This document shows, piece after piece, positions 1 through 7,684 of a DNA stretch of 64,000 nucleotides. The DNA lies in contig JAURNW010000019.1 in the NCBI GenBank assembly GCA_030829985.1, positions 1 through 64,000 on the forward strand, read 5' to 3'. Under the pieces are notes generated by a model. The model was not told the origin of the DNA. It ran no database searches and saw only the letters and a list, made by a program, of their open reading frames with translations. A program made the translations under genes and the position numbers. Within the stretch, counting starts at the first letter, position 1; each line of letters starts with the position of its first letter. The stretch is from Gammaproteobacteria bacterium (lineage in GTDB: Bacteria > Pseudomonadota > Gammaproteobacteria > Eutrophobiales > Eutrophobiaceae).

Positions 1-102
1 AACGTGCATTGATTAAACAAAATACCTTGGCACTACGTAAACAGATGCATTACGATAAACAACACATTAACTAACCCGATGAACCGATCTGTCTCTTAGT
101 TT

Positions 103-573
103 ATGCCGCTCTTTGTCCAAAAGGTTTTGACGACGTACACAGAAGAACAGATCAATCGCTATCAATATAAAATATCAGGCCCATTACTGGATCGGCTTGA
201 CATGATCATTGAAGTGCATAGCCTGCCCGAGGCAATCATCAATCAAACAAGAGACGCAGCAGCAGAAGCCAGCGAAACAGTAAGGCAACGTGTGATCACT
301 GCCTTTAATATGCAACTCAAACGCCACGGCGTGACGAATTCAGCCTTAAAAACCAGTGACATAGAACAATTCTGCGGTTTAGCCGAGAAGGACAAAACTT
401 TACTACAAACAGCAACAATAAAACTGGGTCTCTCCGGGCGCGCAATACATCGAATCTTGAAAGTCGCCAGAACAATTGCAGATTTAGCATCTTGCGAGAA
501 CATTGAGACCCGCCATCTTGGTGAAGCAATCAGTTACAGGCAAAAAACGAACCAATCAAAATCTCTGATGTAA
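103..573 (+). pseudogene. comM: C-terminal fragment of ComM/YifB-type Mg-chelatase-like ATPase
   Basis: The 156 codons match only the end of the roughly 500-residue ComM (YifB) family, a hexameric AAA+ helicase that promotes branch migration in natural transformation. The conserved SGPLLDRLD segment is followed by the all-helical C-terminal Mg_chelatase_C-type region, ending near the family's usual C terminus (GRAIHRILKVARTIADL). The Walker A and B ATPase core is absent. Upstream in the same frame is a TAG at 97-99 and no recognisable ComM residues, so the 5' part is deleted or decayed. The ATG at 103 is only the first available Met, and no ribosome-binding site precedes it. A functional protein is unlikely. 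ApaG starts 50 bases further on. Confidence 0.8.
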
Positions 574-623
574 ACAAGTGCTTACTACTTGAACCCGACT
601 CTCTAATAGGGTGAAATAAGGAT

Positions 624-1004
624 ATGAGTGAAAAACAATATGACATTAGAATCATAGCTGAAACAGAGTACGTTACTGACCAATCCTTCCCTGATGAAGA
701 ACGTTATGTATTCGCTTATACCATCACCATCACCAATACTGGACTTACCGCGGCTACCCTTTTGCGCAGACATTGGCTAATAACTGACGCCAATTGCCGA
801 GTTCAGGAAGTTAGAGGAGATGGTGTCATTGGTGAACAACCTCACATCATGCCTGGGGAGTCATTCCAGTATACCAGTGCCGCGGTTCTGGAAACTCCGG
901 TGGGCTGTATGCAAGGGACTTATGAAATGGTTGCGGATGATGGTGTCGATTTCGATGTTCAAATACCGGTTTTCAATCTCTCCACTCCCAATACCCTGCA
1001 TTAA
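624..1004 (+). CDS. apaG: ApaG family protein
   Basis: This 126-residue protein is the usual length for ApaG, a small beta-sandwich (FnIII-like) protein linked genetically to Co2+/Mg2+ resistance, whose biochemical role is not settled. Diagnostic segments are the N-terminal strand with FAYTITITNTG, the LLRRHWLITDA block and the RGDGVIGEQPHIMPGESFQY loop near residues 63-83. The start ATG follows an AAGGAT Shine-Dalgarno at a good distance. It lies 3 bases upstream of apaH, the standard apaGH pair, so both are probably co-transcribed. Confidence 0.95.
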   Translation: MSEKQYDIRIIAETEYVTDQSFPDEERYVFAYTITITNTGLTAATLLRRHWLITDANCRVQEVRGDGVIGEQPHIMPGESFQYTSAAVLETPVGCMQGTYEMVADDGVDFDVQIPVFNLSTPNTLH

Positions 1005-1007
1005 ATC

Positions 1008-1841
1008 ATGAGCACCTACGCGATAGGTGACCTGCAAGGTTGTTACTCAGAATTACAAGACCTACTGCATGAGATTAATTTCGACAAGGCCAATGATCGT
1101 CTCTGGTTCGTAGGCGATTTAGTCAATCGCGGACCTGAATCGCTTGCTTGTCTGGAGTTCGTAAAATCATTAGGCGAATCTGCCAGAACCGTATTGGGTA
1201 ATCATGATCTGCATCTATTAGCCGTTGCCAACAACATTCGTAAGCCACATAGAAAAGACACGCTTGATGAGATCCTGAATGCTAAAAATGCTAATGAATT
1301 ACTAAACTGGTTAAAAACCCTTCCGTTACTTGTGCATGACACAGATTTAAACATCACTATGGTGCACGCCGGGTTACCATCACAATGGACATTGGAACAG
1401 GCACAACAACTTGCGCAAGAAACTGAAACCTTGTTGCGTAGCGATCAGTTTAATGACTTCATAAAATATATGTACGGTGATGAACCAGATGTATGGACTG
1501 AATCATTAGAAGGCTATGATCGACATCGTTTTATCATCAATTCTTTTACGCGCATGCGCTATTGCTACGCTGATGGACGATTAGATCTTGCGGCAAAGAA
1601 TGCCCCTGGAAAAGAAGATGAAAAACTACTTCCCTGGTATGCACTACCTGACCGGCAAACAAATAAAAATAAAATCGTATTTGGTCATTGGTCTACCGTG
1701 CATTTGGGTAATGAAAAGAACTTTAATCAATACAATGTTTATCCTTTAGACACCGGATGCTTATGGGGTGGCGAAATGACAGCGATGCGTTTGGAAGATA
1801 AAAAATTGTTTAGTGTGCCATCTCAACAATCGAAGATATAA
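1008..1841 (+). CDS. apaH: Bis(5'-nucleosyl)-tetraphosphatase, symmetrical
   Basis: ApaH hydrolyses Ap4A to two ADP and also acts on Np4-capped RNA; it is a cytosolic metallophosphoesterase of the PPP family. Metal-binding motifs are visible in order: GDLQG at residues 7-11, a GDLVNRGP block near residue 36, GNHD near 64, and a C-terminal FGHW. At 277 residues it is a typical length. It follows apaG by 3 bases. A hairpin with a U-run lies about 85 bases after the stop and probably ends the operon. Confidence 0.96.
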   Translation: MSTYAIGDLQGCYSELQDLLHEINFDKANDRLWFVGDLVNRGPESLACLEFVKSLGESARTVLGNHDLHLLAVANNIRKPHRKDTLDEILNAKNANELLNWLKTLPLLVHDTDLNITMVHAGLPSQWTLEQAQQLAQETETLLRSDQFNDFIKYMYGDEPDVWTESLEGYDRHRFIINSFTRMRYCYADGRLDLAAKNAPGKEDEKLLPWYALPDRQTNKNKIVFGHWSTVHLGNEKNFNQYNVYPLDTGCLWGGEMTAMRLEDKKLFSVPSQQSKI

Positions 1842-1926
1842 TAATAATTACTGCAACCGACCCAAAACAGTCATAAGTGCTAATAAATAAACAGGACTGT
1901 TTCCCAGTGAGGCTTCCAAATTTAAT

Positions 1927-1953
1927 CTTTGATGATTTAACATCAAAGTTTTT
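1927..1953 (+). terminator. Rho-independent terminator after apaGH
   Basis: Perfect 8-bp inverted repeat CTTTGATG / CATCAAAG with a 6-base loop, followed directly by TTTTT. Position and form fit an intrinsic terminator for apaG-apaH, although the stem is AT-rich and therefore of moderate strength. Confidence 0.6.
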
Positions 1954-2084
1954 ATTTATATTGATTTTCTTTAAACGTTTATTTAAATAAATTTAAAAAT
2001 ACTTGTCTAATAATTATGGGAATAATGACAAGACTTAACGTATTATATTTAGATATAGGATAAGAAGCTTAATTGCACACAGTT

Positions 2085-3008
2085 ATGAAACCCACTTTAA
2101 AGCAACTGGAATATTTTCTCGCTATTATTAAATATGGCAGTATCCGTCGAGCGGCAGATGCATTAGGTATTAGCCAACCAACATTAAGTGCTCAGCTAGC
2201 GAAACTTGAAGAAATTTTTAAATTAAATTTATTCGAACGTGTTCAGAGTGGAACTATACTGTCTCCATCTGGCCAACATCTTTTACCTTATGTCCAGATT
2301 ATGATTGAAGACATGAATAATTTGATGGACGCAGCAGAGATTGCAATGAGTGGCAGTAAGGGCGTTTATCGTCTTGGCGTGACTTCCACATTAGGTTCGT
2401 ATTTACTCGCTTATCTGTTACCTGAAATTCACCAGCAATATCATCATCTAAAATTTATTGTTCGTGAAGATGCGCCAAACATTCTGGTAGGAGGATTGAC
2501 AGATGGTCGTCATGATTTGCTTTTGATTCCTTTGCCTTTGAATAATGATAGTTTCTATATTGAGCCCTTAATTCGTGAGGAGTTATTTATTGTGATGGCC
2601 AATGATCATCCATTAGCAGACAAAAGCAGTATAACTACAAACGATTTAGTCGGAGAAAAAGTTGTCAACATGGAAGATACTCATCTTTACTCAAAGCAAA
2701 TAGATGAGCTTTGTAATCGTTTTAGTTTAGCCCCCCTAAAAGATTATCAGGGAACAAGTTTAGATGCCCTGCGTGCTATGGTTTCTACAGGTGTTGGTAT
2801 AGCTTTCTTCCCCTCACTATATGTTCATTCAGAGATTAGAGCTGAGTCAAATTTACATGTAATGAGAATCCAAGGGGAGCCTATTTATCGAATGCATGCT
2901 ATCGCATGGCGTCATAGTTCGCCCGCACGAACATTTTTTAGAGAGTTTTCTGTTGTATTTAAAGAACTGATTAAAGAAAAGCTCGGCGGTGTTGTTCAAG
3001 TAATGTAA
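2085..3008 (+). CDS. LysR-family regulator, OxyR-like but without the peroxidatic cysteine
   Basis: An N-terminal winged helix-turn-helix (residues 5-64; KQLEYFLAI, SQPTLSAQLAKLE) is followed by a LysR substrate domain, 307 residues in all. It aligns with OxyR around NMEDTHLYSKQIDELC: the position of the peroxidatic Cys199 is Leu201 here, while the resolving-Cys position is kept as Cys210. It therefore should not form the OxyR disulfide and may sense another signal or act redox-independently. The ATG at 2085 is used; a TTG at 2073 in the same frame is closer to the purine-rich stretch at 2057-2067 and would add four residues. A genuine OxyR is encoded at 33.2 kb. The neighbouring protease gene converges on it; its targets are unknown. 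Confidence 0.85.
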   Translation: MKPTLKQLEYFLAIIKYGSIRRAADALGISQPTLSAQLAKLEEIFKLNLFERVQSGTILSPSGQHLLPYVQIMIEDMNNLMDAAEIAMSGSKGVYRLGVTSTLGSYLLAYLLPEIHQQYHHLKFIVREDAPNILVGGLTDGRHDLLLIPLPLNNDSFYIEPLIREELFIVMANDHPLADKSSITTNDLVGEKVVNMEDTHLYSKQIDELCNRFSLAPLKDYQGTSLDALRAMVSTGVGIAFFPSLYVHSEIRAESNLHVMRIQGEPIYRMHAIAWRHSSPARTFFREFSVVFKELIKEKLGGVVQVM

Positions 3009-3059
3009 TTAGAAGGCCAGGTTAAGTGTTTTGTAATATCTTTTTTATTACATCGGCTG

Positions 3060-3554
3060 CTATTTCATCGATATTCGGTTTTCAGCAGCTGAATTTTTAT
3101 AAAATGGACAGCCGGACAACACTAACTCCAGTGGTTCTATATGAACTGCAAAGGGCGCTGCTATACTTAAGGCGCTTAAACCCAGTATGTTGCGACCGGA
3201 ATGTTTCATTACCGCAACCTCCATTTCACCTAAATTGCAGTTCTCTCCAATACTAAAAGATTGTATCTTGTACAGATTCATCGTTTCATATTTACCATTT
3301 GCGAGCCGCGCCGCTATTTCACCTGTTTTTTCAACTTTGCCAGACTTCGAAATTTCTTCGAATAATTCACGGTTTAGTGTAATCATTCCTGCCCCAGTAT
3401 CGACTAAAAATTGAGAACGAATATCAGAGTTGATTACTGCTTCTACATATAGACTGCCAGATTGTGATTTATCGATGGGTACGTTTACATCAGTTGCTTG
3501 AGCGGATGTATTCATAAATATTAGTAGACAGGCAAGGAGTAATTTTATTTTCAT
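3060..3554 (-). CDS. Exported retropepsin-like aspartic protease
   Basis: A 164-residue protein with a Sec signal peptide (residues 1-20, ending SAQA) and one retropepsin-type domain. The catalytic motif is VDTGAG with Asp52; the second hydrophobic-hydrophobic-Gly motif is NILGLSAL near residue 130. Proteins of this size carry a single aspartate and act as homodimers, as in the bacterial clan AA retropepsin-like families. The mature protein should be periplasmic; the substrate is unknown. A lone Cys near residue 150 in the LSGC segment might pair with the Cys near 110. It stands alone, convergent with the LysR-type gene. Confidence 0.8.
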   Translation of the reverse strand: MKIKLLLACLLIFMNTSAQATDVNVPIDKSQSGSLYVEAVINSDIRSQFLVDTGAGMITLNRELFEEISKSGKVEKTGEIAARLANGKYETMNLYKIQSFSIGENCNLGEMEVAVMKHSGRNILGLSALSIAAPFAVHIEPLELVLSGCPFYKNSAAENRISMK

Positions 3555-3924
3555 GTTGTCATAAGTTCCAAATAGTCTAGCCGTGTTTAAAGTGCAACTG
3601 ATTCATCTGTAAATTAAATATTTATAAATTTATGAGCATAAAACCTGCCAATTTAGAATTAATCTTACAACCTGTTGTTATGTATATACTTTTCTTTTTT
3701 CAAATAGTTAAAATAGTCATAAAAATACATATATTTGCACTTATATGGTGCATTCATGCACTATATAAAATCGTCATGTATAAAGAAAATGAGATAAAAA
3801 TAAAAAGGTGTATAGATAAAAGCTATATCAATGTCTTACAAATTTACTATATTGTTAATCTAGAATTCAGAGTGTTAGATTTAGAAACAAATTAAAAATA
3901 AAATAAATAATAGGATCAGACAAA
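3555..3924. other. AT-rich intergenic stretch, no supported gene
   Basis: About 370 bases of very AT-rich DNA. An open frame of 87 codons at 3632-3895 has no ribosome-binding site, is mostly Ile/Lys/Tyr as expected from base composition, and matches nothing I recognise. The stretch probably carries the promoter of the downstream exported peptide gene (AGGA at 3912-3915 is its ribosome-binding site). Confidence 0.6.
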
Positions 3925-4173
3925 ATGAAAAAATTGGGTTTAATCACATTAAGTTTAGTATTTTTATCAACGCCTGCATTCGCAGATAATAACGATGTTG
4001 CAAAGAATAATTCTTATGAAACAGTTAAAGTTGTGAAAGTTGATAGAACTGGCAAGCCCCCCTATAAACGTACCATACAAAATATTAGGGTAACTGATGT
4101 AGCTGCATTAGAAGAGTCGAAAAACACTCCTATAGACTCTAAAGTAAGAGCTGCAATTCAATACAAAAAATAA
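3925..4173 (+). CDS. Small exported protein of unknown function
   Basis: 82 codons starting with a clear signal peptide (MKKLGLITLSLVFLSTPAFA, cleavage after residue 20), giving a mature peptide of about 62 residues that is Lys- and Val-rich with no cysteine. AGGA lies 9 bases before the ATG. The mature part has a KVDRTGKPPYKR segment and no domain I can name. It is a single-gene unit flanked by AT-rich DNA and a hairpin. A periplasmic or secreted role is inferred only from the leader. Confidence 0.7.
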   Translation: MKKLGLITLSLVFLSTPAFADNNDVAKNNSYETVKVVKVDRTGKPPYKRTIQNIRVTDVAALEESKNTPIDSKVRAAIQYKK

Positions 4174-4235
4174 ATACTAAAAACCTCCTTAATTCAATTT
4201 TAATCAGGACTAATCATTTAGTTTTGCTTTAATCT

Positions 4236-4272
4236 ATTAGTCGGGCTTTTCAAGATAAGAAGCCCGACTAAT
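4236..4272 (+). terminator. Hairpin after the small exported protein gene
   Basis: Perfect 13-bp inverted repeat ATTAGTCGGGCTT / AAGCCCGACTAAT with an 11-base loop. It is not followed by a long T-run on either strand, so it may act as a weak terminator or an mRNA 3'-end stabiliser for the gene ending at 4173. Confidence 0.55.
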
Positions 4273-4451
4273 ACTTATCGATAGAAGCTATTTAATGAAA
4301 AAATCTTTCTTAAAAGACGGACATTATATCACTTGAGGCAACAGTTGGTCATCTAGCGTGACACAATCAATCTCATTCAAACCATACACTTCTTCAAGGC
4401 CATAGCCCATTCTTGAGAAAAAAGTTATCGGCATCGACCATTCACAGAAAC

Positions 4452-4787
4452 ATGCCAGTTAACCATAAACTAGTTTATTCAATGGTAGCTCGTATACCGG
4501 AAGGTCGAGTTGCTACTTATGGTCAAATCGCAAGCTTGGCTGGATTCCCACGGCATGCGCGTCAGATTGGCTATGCATTGGCAGCATTAGATACTCATTC
4601 TTCAATACCCTGGCATCGTGTTGTTAACGCAAAAGGTAAGATCAGTCCCAGAGGTCTGGATGGTTGCGACGACTACCAACGGTTATTATTGGAAGAAGAA
4701 GGCATCACCTTTAACAATAATAACTGTATTTCACTAAAACAATTCCAATGGCAACAAGACTCGGTGGAGCTGAGTGATGACAAATGA
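4452..4787 (+). CDS. Alkyltransferase-like protein (ATL, MGMT family)
   Basis: This 111-residue protein has the DNA-binding fold of O6-alkylguanine-DNA methyltransferases (IPEGRVATYGQIASLAG, then SIPWHRVVNAKGKISPRG), but the active Cys of the PCHRV motif is Trp54 in PWHRV. That substitution defines alkyltransferase-like proteins, which bind O6-alkylguanine without repairing it and pass the lesion to nucleotide excision repair. The ATG at 4452 gives the usual family N terminus; a TTG at 4413 in frame would add 13 residues and has no better ribosome-binding site. Its stop overlaps the next gene, suggesting translational coupling. UvrA is encoded elsewhere in the window (18.7 kb). Confidence 0.9.
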   Translation: MPVNHKLVYSMVARIPEGRVATYGQIASLAGFPRHARQIGYALAALDTHSSIPWHRVVNAKGKISPRGLDGCDDYQRLLLEEEGITFNNNNCISLKQFQWQQDSVELSDDK

Positions 4788-5217
4788 ATTAGAAGATATT
4801 GTTAGAACTGAGATTGAGGATTTACATAAATTCTTTGTTGGCTGGTTTACTGGTGCGCTTGATGTTAATAGTTTTGAATCCGGTTTTCTTTCACGGTTCG
4901 ATCCCGACTTTTTATTGATTCCACCTGCAGGAATAATACTATCTCTGGATACATTATGTACCAGTATCAAAAACACATATGATACCAACCCTGATTTTAG
5001 TATCGCTATTCGAAACGTTAAGGTACAACGTGTGCTTGGAAATGAAATTATCGCGACCTATGAAGAATGGCAACGTAATGCTCTCGCTTCTACTCCGCCC
5101 AATAATGGCAGAGTTGCAACTGTGGTTTTTAAGAAGACACAACCGTTACAATGGTTGCATGTACACGAGACATGGATGCCCGAAGCTGTTACTACAGCAG
5201 AATCATTTAAACTCTAA
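4777..5217 (+). CDS. NTF2-like (SnoaL/DUF4440-type) protein
   Basis: 146 residues with the layout of NTF2-fold proteins: an N-terminal helix (DIVRTEIEDLHKFFVGWFTG), FDPDFLLIPPAGIILS, and C-terminal strands ending in WLHVHETWMP. Such proteins are often small enzymes or binding domains; no catalytic residues can be assigned. The ATG at 4777 sits inside the end of the alkyltransferase-like gene (11-base overlap), with GGTGGAG upstream as ribosome-binding site; a GTG at 4774 is also possible. The overlap makes a two-gene operon with the repair protein likely, but I do not know a functional link. Confidence 0.65.
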   Translation: MTNELEDIVRTEIEDLHKFFVGWFTGALDVNSFESGFLSRFDPDFLLIPPAGIILSLDTLCTSIKNTYDTNPDFSIAIRNVKVQRVLGNEIIATYEEWQRNALASTPPNNGRVATVVFKKTQPLQWLHVHETWMPEAVTTAESFKL

Positions 5218-5234
5218 TGCTCTGACATAACTTC

Positions 5235-5405
5235 TTACTCATCCAGATGTTTAGTAATATCCATTTGAGGATTATTGTCCAAAAGCTCAAGACAATTTTT
5301 TAATGAACTATAATAAACCTCTGCTTGCCCGATACCAAAATCGTTAATCGATCGTTCAAATAGTATCTCAATATCCCTGGCTGCAGCCTCTGAGAGTTTA
5401 AGCAT
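5235..5405 (-). pseudogene. parE: Truncated ParE-type toxin
   Basis: The 56-codon frame begins MLKLSEAAARDIEILFERS, typical of ParE/RelE-superfamily toxins, and continues through the second helix (QAEVYYSSLKNCLELLDNNPQ), then stops. ParE proteins normally have about 95-100 residues; the C-terminal beta-sheet that carries the toxic surface is missing. The start codon lies 4 bases after the parD stop, the normal operon arrangement. The remainder is not found in other frames before the convergent gene ending at 5217. Most likely a deletion inactivated the toxin while leaving the antitoxin. Confidence 0.75.
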
Positions 5406-5409
5406 TTAA

Positions 5410-5643
5410 CTATTCCCTGGTTTTTACATCCTTCCATATATCATCGAGTGTGCGTTTTGAAACACCACTTCTTTCACCTTCGGTTAATGCTTTAAGCAAA
5501 GCTTCGCGCTTGTCTTTATACTCTTGATCACGCCGGATCAAATCGCGAATATAGTCACTCACGTTACTGTAGTGTCCTGTTTCAATTTGGGATTCAACCC
5601 ATTTACGCATCAGATCTGGCAGAGAAACATTCATAGTTGCCAT
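5410..5643 (-). CDS. parD: ParD-type antitoxin (ribbon-helix-helix)
   Basis: 77 residues beginning MATMNVSLPDLMRKWVESQ, the RHH DNA-binding strand and helix, then SNVSDYIRDLIRRDQEYK and a charged C-terminal tail (LDDIWKDVKTRE) that would wrap the toxin. ParD dimers repress their own operon and neutralise ParE. The ATG at 5643 is chosen because GGAGG lies 8 bases upstream; an upstream extension of 16 residues has no support. The partner toxin downstream is truncated, so this is probably an orphan repressor/antitoxin. Confidence 0.88.
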   Translation of the reverse strand: MATMNVSLPDLMRKWVESQIETGHYSNVSDYIRDLIRRDQEYKDKREALLKALTEGERSGVSKRTLDDIWKDVKTRE

Positions 5644-5715
5644 AGTAATACCTCCAGCAAAAGATTGGCATATATTGGCAATCTTTGTCAATTATTACGC
5701 CACCATATTGATCAA

Positions 5716-6201
5716 TTAAATCTTATCTAACACCACAAAACTGTAATCATAATCGTTCTTCTCATCGGCATTGAAAGCCTCTCTACTTGTTTCTTGCCAT
5801 TCATTTCGATCAAACTCCGGAAAAAAAGTATCACCTTCGATCTCAGCATGGACTTCGGTCAGATATAAACGTGATGCTTTTTCCAGCGCATATCTATAGA
5901 TCTCTGAACCGCCCGTAATCATCACTTCATCAACATCCTTACAATGCTTGAAAATATCTTCAAGACTATGCAGGACAGTACAACCTTCTGCCTTGTAGTT
6001 TTTATCGCGGGTAATAATGATGTTTTCTCTACCAGGTAAAGGCCTGCCTATAGACTCATGCGTTTTACGACCCATAACTATAGGTTTACCCATGGTGATC
6101 TTTTTAAAGTGTTTCAGGTCTTCTGAAATATGCCAGGGCAAAGCATCATTTTTTCCAATGACACGATTACGATCCATAGCGACAATGATTGATAACTGCA
6201 T
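5716..6201 (-). CDS. folA: Dihydrofolate reductase
   Basis: FolA reduces dihydrofolate to tetrahydrofolate with NADPH and restores the folate oxidised by ThyA. The 161-residue sequence shows the N-terminal IIVAMDRNRVIGKND, the LPWHISEDLKHFK helix with the substrate-binding acid Asp28, the VMGRKTHESIGRPLPGR NADPH site and the MITGGSEIY motif. The ATG at 6201 is preferred to an in-frame TTG at 6207. The gene follows thyA and mlaC on the same strand, and a short gap separates it from mlaC. Confidence 0.96.
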   Translation of the reverse strand: MQLSIIVAMDRNRVIGKNDALPWHISEDLKHFKKITMGKPIVMGRKTHESIGRPLPGRENIIITRDKNYKAEGCTVLHSLEDIFKHCKDVDEVMITGGSEIYRYALEKASRLYLTEVHAEIEGDTFFPEFDRNEWQETSREAFNADEKNDYDYSFVVLDKI

Positions 6202-6210
6202 AGTCAATAA

Positions 6211-6819
6211 TTATTTATTTTTAGATTGGCTGTTTTCAATGTCACGCTGCATGTATTCCAATAAACCATCAACACCATGGTTCTTGGCTATCGCTCGATA
6301 CTCATTTCGATAACTTTGTACCAGACTTAACCGTTCAACGGTAAAGTCGTAGGCAAACCAGATATTCACGAAACGCTTCATACGATATGAGATCGGGATT
6401 TGTATGTCTGTGTCATCTTTAACTATAACGGTATCGACTGTTGCATAATCCTCATTATTGGAACTCACCGAAACATAGTCGATGCGTTCGCCCGAATAGC
6501 GTTTGATTCTTGACCAATAAGTATTGAGTAATATTTGTTCAAACAATGAAATAAATTCATTCTTTTGTTCTTCGCTGGCCACATTCCAATTAGTAGCAAG
6601 TATCCGTCTGGACATTTCTTTAAAATTAATACGTTCCTTTACTAACTTGAAGACAGTCTCTTTTTGTTTGCTTTCAACAAGGTTCTCATCTTTTAAAACC
6701 AATAGAACTTGATCGATTATATTTTTAACGATTCTGTCGGGAGACTCTTCGTTTGCCTGTACAGTGAAAGACAACATCAAGGTTAACAATGTTATTAATA
6801 CAGTTTGTTTTAAAAACAT
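6211..6819 (-). CDS. mlaC: MlaC/Ttg2D-family phospholipid-binding protein
   Basis: 202 residues with a signal peptide (ending TVQA) and the MlaC fold: ESPDRIVKNIIDQVLLVL, INFKEMSRRILATNW, an NEFISLFEQILLNTYWSRI helix, and a C-terminal VNIWFAYDFTVERLSLVQSYRNEY. MlaC ferries phospholipids across the periplasm between the outer-membrane MlaA complex and the inner-membrane MlaFEDB transporter. The ATG at 6819 follows AAGGAAAG; a 7-residue upstream extension would overlap thyA. None of mlaA, B, D, E or F is nearby, and the gene sits between thyA and folA, so it is probably a stand-alone paralogue or a displaced gene. Confidence 0.85.
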   Translation of the reverse strand: MFLKQTVLITLLTLMLSFTVQANEESPDRIVKNIIDQVLLVLKDENLVESKQKETVFKLVKERINFKEMSRRILATNWNVASEEQKNEFISLFEQILLNTYWSRIKRYSGERIDYVSVSSNNEDYATVDTVIVKDDTDIQIPISYRMKRFVNIWFAYDFTVERLSLVQSYRNEYRAIAKNHGVDGLLEYMQRDIENSQSKNK

Positions 6820-6829
6820 AATCTTTCCT

Positions 6830-7621
6830 TTAGATAGCAATTGGGGCAGAAATGGATGGATGCGCCTGATAATTTATTAATTCGAAATCATCATAAGTAA
6901 AAGAAAAAATATCTTTAACGTTTGAATTTATATTCATCGTCGGCAAAGCAAAAGGTTTGCGGGATAATTGTTCATCGACTTGATCGAAATGATTTAAATA
7001 GATATGTGCATCTCCAAAGGTATGCACAAACTCACCCACCTCTAGATTTGTTACCTGAGCAACCATCATCAGTAACAAGGCATACGATGCTATATTAAAA
7101 GGCACACCAAGAAAAATGTCTGCGCTGCGTTGATATAGCTGGCACGATAATTTTCCATCGGCAACATAGAATTGAAAAAATGCATGACATGGTGCCAATG
7201 CCATTTTATCGAGTTCGCCCACATTCCATGCGCTGACTATCAACCGGCGGGAATCAGGATTCGTCTTTATCTGTTGTATAACCTGGCCTATCTGATCAAT
7301 GGTATGACCTGACGCCTGCCATGATCGCCATTGAGCACCATAAACCGGTCCCAACTCACCGTTGGTATCTGCCCACTCGTCCCAGATGGTAACACCGTTA
7401 TCATTCAAATATTTAATGTTTGTATTGCCCTGCAAAAACCAGAGTAATTCATGAATGATAGATTTTAAATGACACTTTTTAGTCGTTACTAAAGGAAAGC
7501 CCTGGTTTAGATCAAAACGCATCTGATAACCAAAAACACTGATCGTTCCCGTGCCAGTACGATCTTCTTTTTTCACGCCATGCACTTTAACGTGCCGTAA
7601 TAGTTCCAGATACTGTTCCAT
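6830..7621 (-). CDS. thyA: Thymidylate synthase
   Basis: ThyA methylates dUMP to dTMP using methylene-tetrahydrofolate. It has 263 residues, near the E. coli length. Visible motifs are DRTGTGT (residues 20-26), the catalytic Cys145 in [25 protein letters not shown] and HIYLNH. It forms a same-strand run with lgt upstream and mlaC, folA downstream, a common arrangement for lgt-thyA in this class. The stop lies 10 bases before the mlaC start, so co-transcription is likely. Confidence 0.97.
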   Translation of the reverse strand: MEQYLELLRHVKVHGVKKEDRTGTGTISVFGYQMRFDLNQGFPLVTTKKCHLKSIIHELLWFLQGNTNIKYLNDNGVTIWDEWADTNGELGPVYGAQWRSWQASGHTIDQIGQVIQQIKTNPDSRRLIVSAWNVGELDKMALAPCHAFFQFYVADGKLSCQLYQRSADIFLGVPFNIASYALLLMMVAQVTNLEVGEFVHTFGDAHIYLNHFDQVDEQLSRKPFALPTMNINSNVKDIFSFTYDDFELINYQAHPSISAPIAI

Positions 7622-7684
7622 TTTTTCCTTTATCGTAAATTAAACGTTGTTCGATAAACGTCCGTTATAGAAAGTTATATTGAA

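Noticed and set aside
3..74. Open frame of 23 codons at the very start of the window, ending in TAA at 72-74
   Set aside because: It could be the end of a gene lying upstream, but it is too short to identify and no family is recognisable.
3632..3895. 87-codon hydrophobic open frame
   Set aside because: No ribosome-binding site, composition follows the AT-rich DNA, and no similarity recognised.
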